DNA of 25,152 nucleotides from Nitrospiria bacterium (lineage in GTDB: Bacteria > Nitrospirota > Nitrospiria > Nitrospirales > UBA8639), in contig JAUIKP010000003.1 in NCBI GenBank assembly GCA_030430725.1, positions 1-25,152 on the forward strand. The letters are read 5' to 3'. Positions 8,170 to 14,268 of this stretch are shown here, in pieces. Every line of letters begins with the position of its first letter. The first letter of the stretch is position 1. The notes under the pieces were generated by a model. It was not told the origin of the DNA. It did no database searches and saw only the letters and a list, made by a program, of their open reading frames with translations. A program made the translations under genes and the position numbers.

Positions 8170-8484
8170 TCAAATGGTCAGAAGATGTCGAACCGTGCCT
8201 GTCTGATGGACAGCCCACTGCCGCTTTAGAATCCCTAACCTGCGGCGATGATCCTGGATTTCATTCAAATGTTGGTTGATGGCCTCTTGGACTTCTTGAA
8301 CCCTGGAAATGAGCCACCGGTCAGATTCCATTAGAGCTTGGATCGAATTTAGAGAAATGGATGGTGGTAGTCCCTGGGACAGTCGCTGATCATAGAGAGC
8401 AATAACCTGATCCCATTGACCATGTCGGGCTGCCTCCATGGCATCTTGGGTAAGTCGCTCTACTAGGCAATTGGGATCGGACAT
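8170..8484 (-). CDS. fliT: FliT-like flagellar chaperone
   Basis: A 104-residue, mostly helical soluble protein directly after fliS, the position normally occupied by fliT, which encodes the chaperone of the cap protein FliD. The frame is open to 8556, but the ATG at 8484 avoids overlap with fliS and gives the natural beginning MSDPNCLVERL. Features include a first helix with AARHGQWDQVIALYDQR (about 19-35) and long amphipathic helices at about 45-90 rich in Gln, Glu and Arg. FliT sequences diverge strongly, so the call rests mainly on size, helicity and context. The ribosome site is weak (CGGGTG), which fits coupling to fliS 13 nt upstream. Confidence 0.6.
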   Translation of the reverse strand: MSDPNCLVERLTQDAMEAARHGQWDQVIALYDQRLSQGLPPSISLNSIQALMESDRWLISRVQEVQEAINQHLNEIQDHRRRLGILKRQWAVHQTGTVRHLLTI

Positions 8485-8497
8485 CAGGCACCCGTAT

Positions 8498-8890
8498 TTA
8501 TATCCCAACTGCTTGAGCCTTGGTACCTTGAACCGCCAAATCCAACCAGGCCTCACGTATAAGAGACAGACAACGGATCGGGCCCTCTAAGCGCCGGGGT
8601 TCATTTTTCAGATTGGCTTGCGTCAACTCAAATTGTATATATTCATACATTCTGCGCAGATCTTTTGCGATTCCCCCACCTTCCTCCATATTGAGGGAGG
8701 CGGATAATTCCCCAATCACTCGAAGGGCACGATCAAGAAACCGAGCCTTATCCTGAAAATTCGAGGTGGCCATCCCCTCTTGTGCTAATTTCATCGAAGA
8801 AATCGCTCCATCATATAAAATTACGACTACTTGAACGGAAGATGCTGTTTGGATTTGCGTATTTGCATAGGACTGAGCACCACCCATCAT
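8498..8890 (-). CDS. fliS: Flagellin export chaperone FliS
   Basis: FliS binds the C-terminal helix of flagellin in the cytoplasm, keeps it unpolymerised and delivers it to the flagellar type III export gate. The 130-residue protein shows the family pattern: an N-terminal YANTQIQTASSVQVVVILYD, then a GAISSMKLAQEGM helix, RALRVIGELSASLNMEEGG (about 55-73), YEYIQFELTQANLKN and a C-terminal LSLIREAWLDL. AGAGGA precedes the first ATG (8890) by 7 nt. It lies 15 nt after fliD and just before the fliT-like gene, the usual fliD-fliS-fliT order. Confidence 0.95.
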   Translation of the reverse strand: MMGGAQSYANTQIQTASSVQVVVILYDGAISSMKLAQEGMATSNFQDKARFLDRALRVIGELSASLNMEEGGGIAKDLRRMYEYIQFELTQANLKNEPRRLEGPIRCLSLIREAWLDLAVQGTKAQAVGI

Positions 8891-8905
8891 ACATTCATCC
8901 TCTCT

Positions 8906-10321
8906 TTAGCCATTAATTGAAGGAAATCCGTTCTGTAGCAATGACAATTGACTTTGTAATCTGGCCAATAACCCATCCAAATTGGCAAATTTCAGGCGTT
9001 GCTGTTCCTCAAAACGAGCCAACGCTTCTTCTTTAAATGAAATTTGTTTCGTAAAATCATTGACCTGTTTCGTTAATCCCTTTTGCCGGAGTGTGAGGGA
9101 GCCCGTATCAATATCATCGAATCCATCAATTGCATTCACCACCAATTCCCCAATCCCATTGGTGCCAGTCGTCGCATTCTTAACAAACAGGTCACGAACC
9201 GCCGAAAAGTTGCTACTCAAGGCCGAATCTAAAGTCGCTTCATTGAGCTTAATCGTTCCATCGGCTGTTTGCGTTTCAAATCCAATTTGGGAAACCCCGG
9301 AATATTTCGTCAAACCGCTGATTTGGGAAAAGACAGATTCCCTGACTCGATCAAGGACCGATCGAGCTAAACTCTCTCCAACAAAAATTCCTCGCTCTTT
9401 TGTTTCGGTATTATAAAACGTCCGCTCATTCACGAATGTCACAATCTCATTGTACCCAGTCACAAAATCTGAGATCGCTTCCTTGACCGCATCATTATCT
9501 TGATTCACCGAAATTGTAACCGGATTGGCGGCATCCACGGCTTGAAGATTGAGGGTGAGCCCATCCAAAACATCAGTAAGTGTATTGCTCGATCGGTTGA
9601 TCGTAAGGGCCTCGGTTCCGGCCCCGACATCCGTCACCCCCAACACGACTTCGGAATCCTGCGCGGCTTGAAATGTATCGACTCCCGTCCCCACCATATC
9701 GAGTATCGTATCATCAGTCACAATGGTGATGGCCTGATCGAGTCCGGTTTCATTCGATGACAACACGAGACGATATTCTGGCAAAGCTTCACTTCCCGTA
9801 TTTAAGATCGAGGCACTTACCCCGGCGCCAAGATCATTAATTGCGGACCTTAAATCATCTAAGGTATCCGTGGCGTCTAAGTTCACCGTTTGAATCGAAC
9901 CGGCACCCACTTGAAATTGAAATGTTCCCGATCCGCCGCCAACAATGTCCGAATCAGCTGCGGAAACCGCCGTGGAGGACTTTGAAATTATTTGATGTGC
10001 GGAAGCCAACTGATTCACCGTCACCTGATAGGTGCCTGGGGACGCGGAAGAAGACACCGTGGCCGACAATGGTGTCTGTGCACTGGGAGAGGCAACGTTG
10101 ACTTGAGTTTTATTGAAACTAACCCGATTGCGGAGACTGCTCGCCAATCCTTGAAAACTGAGTAATTTCGCTTCCAACAAACCCAATTCGGTTTGTTTTT
10201 TTTGAGCCTGAAGCTTTTTCTGGGTCAGGCCATCAATGGGAAGGCGTTCTGCCTGAACTAGCGCATCAACTACCGGTCCAAAATCAACGCCATTTCCAAG
10301 CCCACCAAAACTAATAGCCAT
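8906..10321 (-). CDS. fliD: Flagellar filament cap protein FliD (HAP2)
   Basis: FliD forms the oligomeric cap at the filament tip that folds and inserts flagellin subunits. The 471-residue protein starts with the conserved FGGLGNGVDFGPVVDALVQ (about 5-23). It continues with the N-terminal D0/D1 helices, a beta-rich Ser/Thr-rich middle (ATVSSSASPGTYQVTVNQLA near 88, the FliD_N hallmark), the C-terminal FliD_C region (ISDFVTGYNEIVTFVNE near 285) and a terminal coiled coil (LTKQVNDFTKQISFKEEALA onward). The length is typical. The ATG at 10321 has AAAGGAA about 7 nt upstream. A perfect 9-bp inverted repeat immediately upstream of this ribosome site may affect expression. fliS follows after 15 nt. 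Confidence 0.96.
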   Translation of the reverse strand: MAISFGGLGNGVDFGPVVDALVQAERLPIDGLTQKKLQAQKKQTELGLLEAKLLSFQGLASSLRNRVSFNKTQVNVASPSAQTPLSATVSSSASPGTYQVTVNQLASAHQIISKSSTAVSAADSDIVGGGSGTFQFQVGAGSIQTVNLDATDTLDDLRSAINDLGAGVSASILNTGSEALPEYRLVLSSNETGLDQAITIVTDDTILDMVGTGVDTFQAAQDSEVVLGVTDVGAGTEALTINRSSNTLTDVLDGLTLNLQAVDAANPVTISVNQDNDAVKEAISDFVTGYNEIVTFVNERTFYNTETKERGIFVGESLARSVLDRVRESVFSQISGLTKYSGVSQIGFETQTADGTIKLNEATLDSALSSNFSAVRDLFVKNATTGTNGIGELVVNAIDGFDDIDTGSLTLRQKGLTKQVNDFTKQISFKEEALARFEEQQRLKFANLDGLLARLQSQLSLLQNGFPSING

Positions 10322-10332
10322 CTGAAATTCCT

Positions 10333-10360
10333 TTTCGTCATTCTCTATAACATGACGAAA
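10333..10360 (-). promoter_or_regulatory. Perfect 9-bp inverted repeat in the fliD leader
   Basis: TTTCGTCAT (10333-10341) and ATGACGAAA (10352-10360) are perfect reverse complements separated by 10 nt. The repeat ends at the AAAGGAA ribosome site of fliD, 12 nt before its ATG. It could be an RNA hairpin abutting or partly masking the ribosome site, or a DNA operator for a dimeric regulator. There is no T-run after it, so it is unlikely to be a terminator for flaG. Confidence 0.5.
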
Positions 10361-10401
10361 CGCCTAACGTTCTTCGATTGTATCAAGAGGACTCGATCTC
10401 T

Positions 10402-10437
10402 CAGAGGCAGGGACTCTGGGTTCATGAACCGTATACG
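10402..10437. repeat. Cluster of palindromes between flaG and fliD
   Basis: Three adjacent dyads lie just past the flaG stop: CAGAG (10402-10406) with CTCTG (10414-10418), the 12-nt perfect palindrome GGTTCATGAACC (10419-10430) and CGTATACG (10430-10437). They fall in the 130-nt flaG-fliD gap, where a fliD promoter or partial terminator would be expected. No function can be read directly. Confidence 0.35.
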
Positions 10438-10451
10438 AATTGAAACGTCGA

Positions 10452-10850
10452 CTAAATATTTTCTTCTACAAACAAACCTGACTGTCCGGAAAATAACCGC
10501 GCAAGCTCTACCATCTGTTCTGAAGGTATTTGTCGGATGAGGTCACCTGATTCTTTATCCACGACTCGAAAAATCACCTGATTAATATCCTTTTCCAAAG
10601 AGATCTCAATTCGGGGATCAACTTGCTTCACCCTTTCTTGAAGGCGAGCCACTGTTGCCTGGACCTGCTCCGCCGTCAATGTTTCATTCACCGTTGAATC
10701 CTCAGAAAAGTCTGGGCCATACACTGGCGGTTTTGTCTCTGATTTGCGCTGACTATCCCCCGCGATGGGCTTCTGTCCATCTCGCACGCGAATTTCATTT
10801 CCAACTGAGATATTTATAAAAGAGGCGCTGTCAGAAAGTGTTGAAATCAT
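10452..10850 (-). CDS. flaG: FlaG family flagellar protein
   Basis: FlaG proteins are small cytosolic proteins encoded beside flagellin and fliD. In some species they limit filament length. The 132-residue protein has a variable polar N-terminal half and the conserved C-terminal FlaG domain at about 60-130: VARLQERVKQ, ISLEKDINQVIFRVVDKESGDLIRQIPSEQM and LARLFSGQSGLFVEENI. The VVD…G…IRQIP block is the family signature. The start ATG 10850 has no clear Shine-Dalgarno but follows the palindrome GGGTTAACCC (10854-10863). It lies 67 nt after fliC, beyond the flagellin hairpin, so read-through or a separate promoter is needed for its expression. Confidence 0.92.
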   Translation of the reverse strand: MISTLSDSASFINISVGNEIRVRDGQKPIAGDSQRKSETKPPVYGPDFSEDSTVNETLTAEQVQATVARLQERVKQVDPRIEISLEKDINQVIFRVVDKESGDLIRQIPSEQMVELARLFSGQSGLFVEENI

Positions 10851-10874
10851 AATGGGTTAACCCCAACGTTCTTG

Positions 10875-10909
10875 AAGGAGAAACCGGGACGAAGCCCCGG
10901 TTTCTCCTT
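10875..10909 (-). terminator. Strong hairpin after fliC, probable terminator or attenuator
   Basis: A perfect 14-bp inverted repeat, AAGGAGAAACCGGG (10875-10888) and CCCGGTTTCTCCTT (10896-10909), with a 7-nt loop, 8 nt after the fliC stop. It would fold into a very stable RNA stem. The minus-strand sequence beyond it lacks a long T-run, so it may also act as a 3' stabilising hairpin that makes flagellin mRNA more abundant than flaG and fliD mRNA. Confidence 0.75.
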
Positions 10910-10917
10910 ATGACTGA

Positions 10918-11745
10918 TTACTGCAGCAAGGCGAGGGCTTGCTGGGGCAACGTATTAGCCTGTGCCAGTATTGACGTACCCGCCTGAACTAATATTTGGT
11001 TCCTTACGAACTTCGCTGACTCAAAGGCAATATCAGCATCACGAATCCGTGATTCAGCAGCGGTGATATTCTCACCGGCCACTTGCAAATTCCCAACGGC
11101 AGCATCAATCCTGTTTTGTAATGACCCGATATTCGCTCGAGCAGACGCCACGGCACTAATGGCGCTATCGATGTTAGACAATGCGTCCAATGCGTTGCTG
11201 GAAGTCGACACATTGGTCGAGGCGAGGTTTAAGGTATTTGTGTTCAAGTCATTGAGTGACAAGGTAAGGGTATCATTCGCTGAACTCCGGAAACCGATTT
11301 GGATGCTCAACGAATCATTTCCGGTTCCACTTAAGAGCTTTACCCCATTGAACTCGGTCACTGAGGAAATTCGATCGATTTCAGATCGGAGGGCAACAAA
11401 TTCCTGATCAAGGAAAGACCGTTCATTCGAACCAAGGATTCCACTGGCTGATTGTTCGGCAAGCTCCCGAAGACGGCCTAACAGGTTCCCAATGCCTTCG
11501 GCACCACCGTCCGCAATCTGCAACAAACTTATACCGTCATTTGAATTTCTGACCGCTTGATTAATACTGCGAATCTGGGCCCGTAAGGTTTCGGAAATTC
11601 CTAAACCTGCGGCATCATCTGCAGCCCGGGTTATTCGCAAACCCGAAGAAAGACGGGCGACCGACCCTTCCAATTGGGAACTGGACACGCCCAAATTCCG
11701 TTGAGCGTTGAGTGATGCGACGTTGTTGTTAACGACAAGTGCCAT
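10918..11745 (-). CDS. fliC: Flagellin (major filament subunit)
   Basis: Flagellin polymerises into the filament after export by the flagellar type III system. The 275-residue protein has the conserved N-terminal D0/D1 region (MALVVNNNVASLNAQRNL, LSSGLRITRAADDAAGLGIS, NDGISLLQIADGGAEGIGNL) and C-terminal region (NLQVAGENITAAESRIRDAD, ILVQAGTSILAQANTLPQQA, ALALLQ end). Only a short Ser/Thr/Asn-rich middle (about 140-195, e.g. STNVSTSSNALDAL) replaces the large D2/D3 domains. It is a minimal flagellin whose Ser/Thr stretch is a natural site for O-glycosylation. It has the best ribosome site in the window (AAGGAGG, 5 nt from ATG) and a structured leader. FliS, FliD and a glycosyltransferase cluster flank it. 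Confidence 0.97.
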   Translation of the reverse strand: MALVVNNNVASLNAQRNLGVSSSQLEGSVARLSSGLRITRAADDAAGLGISETLRAQIRSINQAVRNSNDGISLLQIADGGAEGIGNLLGRLRELAEQSASGILGSNERSFLDQEFVALRSEIDRISSVTEFNGVKLLSGTGNDSLSIQIGFRSSANDTLTLSLNDLNTNTLNLASTNVSTSSNALDALSNIDSAISAVASARANIGSLQNRIDAAVGNLQVAGENITAAESRIRDADIAFESAKFVRNQILVQAGTSILAQANTLPQQALALLQ

Positions 11746-11790
11746 ACTTTCCTCCTTGATGGCTGTACCTCAAAGGATCCTTTCCTTGAG
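11746..11790 (-). promoter_or_regulatory. fliC leader: AAGGA-loop hairpin plus AAGGAGG ribosome site (candidate CsrA sites)
   Basis: In the mRNA sense, the 22 nt at 11790-11769 can fold as CUCAAGGA / UCC(U)UUGAG with AAGGA exposed in a 5-nt loop. Loop plus the next base reads AAGGAU, matching the CsrA core ARGGAU. A further AAGGA lies in the 5' arm, and another forms the Shine-Dalgarno (AAGGAGG, 11751-11757). A loop GGA plus a GGA at the ribosome site is the arrangement known from CsrA-controlled flagellin leaders such as hag of Bacillus. Whether csrA or fliW exists in this genome cannot be seen here. Confidence 0.45.
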
Positions 11791-12044
11791 GGAGAATTAA
11801 TTAGATGGGCCGACTGGCCTCCTCAAAAGTTGTGAAGTGAACCAATTTCCACTTCTGCCGTATGTATCGACCACCAAGGGGAAAACTTGAGGGGAGGATA
11901 GCCAAGCACCTGTGTTCTCTACCAGAACCCATTGAGCATCCACGCAGTTATAAACCGGGGTAAACAGAGGCAACTTAAATCCGTAGTTTCCAGTGATCAC
12001 TCCGCAGAAAACTACAGGAAATGGGATGATGCGAAAGCATGGTC
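11791..12044. other. Region upstream of fliC, presumed promoter; no gene
   Basis: Non-coding stretch between the unknown gene and the fliC leader. A 93-codon frame crossing it on the minus strand looks like chance. The AT-rich block around 11793-11804 and a TATAAC/TTGCCT pair near 11955-11980 (minus strand, short spacer) are weak promoter candidates. I found no good sigma-54 (GG-N10-GC type) or sigma-28 match. A 6-bp dyad GAAGTG/CACTTC lies at 11834-11855. Confidence 0.35.
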
Positions 12045-12593
12045 TTACAGGAGAGGGGTAATATTTCGAGAAAGACAAGGAATCACTTCATACTCCAACA
12101 TGTCTGCGATTCGAACCCCATCTTCGTTTTCTCGAGCATTCAGTAATTCTTTGATCCAGAACGTGAGGTCATGGATGACCTCAGACTTTTTAAGCCCCAT
12201 AGATTCATGAACCTGTAGCCACTCAAGGTAATCGGCTATTTGGCCGAACCATTGATCTAGCTGATGGTACTTTCCATCCCCTCGTCGGAAAGAATCAACA
12301 AACTTCTTTCCTTGATCGCGTAGCTGTACTCCGAATTTTTGGCCTGTTTTTTCAGAATACTGCACGATGGTTTCCACTTGTTTACTCACGGCCGCAATCG
12401 ATCCAAACGAGCTCGCCAATTTGGCCAGGGTGGGAGGCACTAACTCCCGATCCGTCATCTTCCGATTACCTACTATTAATTCCGTCACCAAACACCCCTT
12501 GGCCTGAGCGCGGTCACTCAAGTTGGCCAGTACTTCCCCTAACTGCACACGATCACCCACTTCCCAGGTTTCTTCATCCAATTGTACGTGCAT
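12045..12593 (-). CDS. Unrecognised 182-residue protein between glycosyltransferases and flagellin
   Basis: I do not recognise this family. The predicted soluble protein has an acidic, beta-like N-terminal part (MHVQLDEETWEVGDRVQLGE, TELIVGNRKMTDREL). A long helical part follows (about 60-175) with LAKLASSFGSIAAVSKQVETI, a charged GKKFVDSFRRGDGKYHQL and an aromatic stretch DQWFGQIADYLEWLQ. No signal peptide or membrane segment is visible. The frame opens at 12686, but ATG 12593 has an excellent ribosome site (GGGGGAG, 5 nt away), so it overlaps the preceding glycosyltransferase gene by 20 nt. ATG 12614 is the alternative. Its fixed place immediately upstream of fliC makes a flagellin-dedicated role (chaperone, adaptor for glycosylation, or regulator) the simplest guess. 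Confidence 0.75.
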   Translation of the reverse strand: MHVQLDEETWEVGDRVQLGEVLANLSDRAQAKGCLVTELIVGNRKMTDRELVPPTLAKLASSFGSIAAVSKQVETIVQYSEKTGQKFGVQLRDQGKKFVDSFRRGDGKYHQLDQWFGQIADYLEWLQVHESMGLKKSEVIHDLTFWIKELLNARENEDGVRIADMLEYEVIPCLSRNITPLL

Positions 12594-14229
12594 ACAGACT
12601 CCCCCTTGGATCATGAGAAAACATTCCTTCCAATCGATTAAAATTTTCTTTTCCTCGAGTGCGAAATACATGATACGCTCGGGCATGTTCCTCGGCCATG
12701 CCGCTAAGAGTCAGGGACTCCAAGCTAAAGGTATCTCGAAAAAAGGCCATTGCTAAAGGACCAAAGGCCAATGACGGCCTGGCGATCTGTTGCATCGTGA
12801 GTGTATCAACTTTTAATTGATATTGGCGTGTCTTTAACCTGTTAACTGGAATAGGCCTTTGACGACACAGATCCAATACGGTGTCGGCTTGAAGGCACAA
12901 CTGATCGAGCTGGGGAGCCAAACGACGCCATACCTGCTCACAGTCTGAAAAATCCGGTGGAGGCGTTGGAGAAAAAGGGACCAGACTAGGGGTGCCGGTA
13001 AAGGATTGATACCAGTATTGCCGCCAATACTCCGCATACCAGGAGACGCGAGGCTCTTCCGTTCCCGCTCTTATTCTAAATGTCCCTAACTGATCTTCAT
13101 TGACGCCCCCTTCATATACTCGGATCTTGGACGAAATCGATGGAAAGGGCCGTTTACCTAAGAGATGTAAACAGAGGTCGGCCACCTCTTGAGGAATGAT
13201 CTGGTCTTTACAGGCATGATGAGGGCAGATCTTGTCGAATCCGCATGGACCACAAACGATCTCGGGTTGAACCACCCAATGCCCCGGTCCAAAGGGTCCG
13301 GTTTCCCAAAAATTCACATGGCCAACGGACAGGTTCAGGACCGGCCTATTCACTCCCACAGCCATGTGCATGGGCCCTGTGTCATTGGTCACCATCAACA
13401 CGCAATGTTCAAGCAAGGCGACCAGTTGTGGCACAGTCGTTTGACCAACTGCTTCACATATATCTCCCAATCCTCCCGCCTGCCGGTAACACCGAATGGC
13501 CTCCTGAACATCTGACTCCTCTTTCTTTGTGCCAATCAAGACAAATCCGACCCGCTGTTTTTGGCTGAGACACGCCATCATTTGTCCAAAGTATTCCGGT
13601 CGCCATGCTTTCATCGGATCGCTGGCGCCGACTTGAATGCCAATCCACTCATCGGCCGTTCCTGCTTGTCTCACAAAGGTCCGTGCCCATTCTTTCATGT
13701 CCTGGGGCACGGATAAGCGAAGAGGAAAAAACGAACCCGGGCCGCTCCCACCAAGGGAAAAAAGATCCACGACATTGAACCGATTCAATTGTCGATACAC
13801 ATGGAAATCCACGAAATACTTCATCCAAGGATTTTTCACCACGAAACTCCCATCCTGGGTCGTGGTCATTCCTCGCTCATCTGCACACCCGAAATATTTC
13901 ACCAGAAACGCACTGCGGCGATTAAAGGTCAAGTTCACGACACGATCGTACCCAACCTGGAGTAACGGTTGGACCCAACCGGCAAGTTCCCGGTATAGGG
14001 CGACCACGTCCCGCCCTCGCACACGGCTTTCATCCATCAGCAACTGAAAGTCAAACATGAACACCTGTCGAATGCCAGGAATCAGGCTGGCGACATGGGC
14101 AAATTCTTTATCAACAATCAGATCAATGGACACACCCGGCCATTCTTCCTCTAACCGTGAAAGAAGGGGAACCATTTGAATTAAATCACCCATCCGGGTA
14201 ATATTAATAATGAGGATTTGGTTATTCAT
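12574..14229 (-). CDS. GT9 (heptosyltransferase-type) glycosyltransferase with long C-terminal extension
   Basis: A GT-B fold transferase of CAZy family GT9, which usually adds heptose or a related sugar from a nucleotide donor. The 551-residue protein starts with ILIINITRMGDLIQMVPLL (5-23) and has IGIQVGASDPMKAW in the donor-binding half. The signature VTNDTGPMHMAVG sits at about 279-291, and a Cys cluster CGPCGFDKICPHHAC follows, as in many GT9 proteins outside the LPS core pathway. Residues from about 375 to 551 are an extra, mostly helical segment not expected in GT9 (normally ~350 residues). It carries YAEYWRQYWYQSF and PTPPPDF motifs and is unrecognised. No Shine-Dalgarno is seen upstream of ATG 14229, but the N-terminal motif fixes the start. 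The sugar and acceptor are unknown. Confidence 0.85.
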   Translation of the reverse strand: MNNQILIINITRMGDLIQMVPLLSRLEEEWPGVSIDLIVDKEFAHVASLIPGIRQVFMFDFQLLMDESRVRGRDVVALYRELAGWVQPLLQVGYDRVVNLTFNRRSAFLVKYFGCADERGMTTTQDGSFVVKNPWMKYFVDFHVYRQLNRFNVVDLFSLGGSGPGSFFPLRLSVPQDMKEWARTFVRQAGTADEWIGIQVGASDPMKAWRPEYFGQMMACLSQKQRVGFVLIGTKKEESDVQEAIRCYRQAGGLGDICEAVGQTTVPQLVALLEHCVLMVTNDTGPMHMAVGVNRPVLNLSVGHVNFWETGPFGPGHWVVQPEIVCGPCGFDKICPHHACKDQIIPQEVADLCLHLLGKRPFPSISSKIRVYEGGVNEDQLGTFRIRAGTEEPRVSWYAEYWRQYWYQSFTGTPSLVPFSPTPPPDFSDCEQVWRRLAPQLDQLCLQADTVLDLCRQRPIPVNRLKTRQYQLKVDTLTMQQIARPSLAFGPLAMAFFRDTFSLESLTLSGMAEEHARAYHVFRTRGKENFNRLEGMFSHDPRGSLYARTIG

Positions 14230-14268
14230 TAAAAATTGATGGTCGCGGAAAATTACCCCATCAAAGGT

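Noticed and set aside
8557..8569. GTATAAGAGACAG, a 13-nt match to the Tn5/Nextera mosaic end, which would suggest an adapter or assembly artefact
   Set aside because: It lies in frame inside the conserved FliS C-terminal LSLIREAW motif, with no frame break or sequence discontinuity, so it is best explained as genuine coding sequence with a chance match.
11791..11900. Sigma-54 or sigma-28 promoter for fliC
   Set aside because: A GG-N10-GC spacing exists by chance in the GGAGGCCAGTCGGCC stretch, but flanking consensus bases do not match. No TAAA-N15-GCCGATAA-like element is present.
11797..12078. 93-codon minus-strand frame upstream of fliC
   Set aside because: No recognisable domain, no good ribosome site, overlaps the end of the unknown gene and crosses the presumed fliC promoter and leader.
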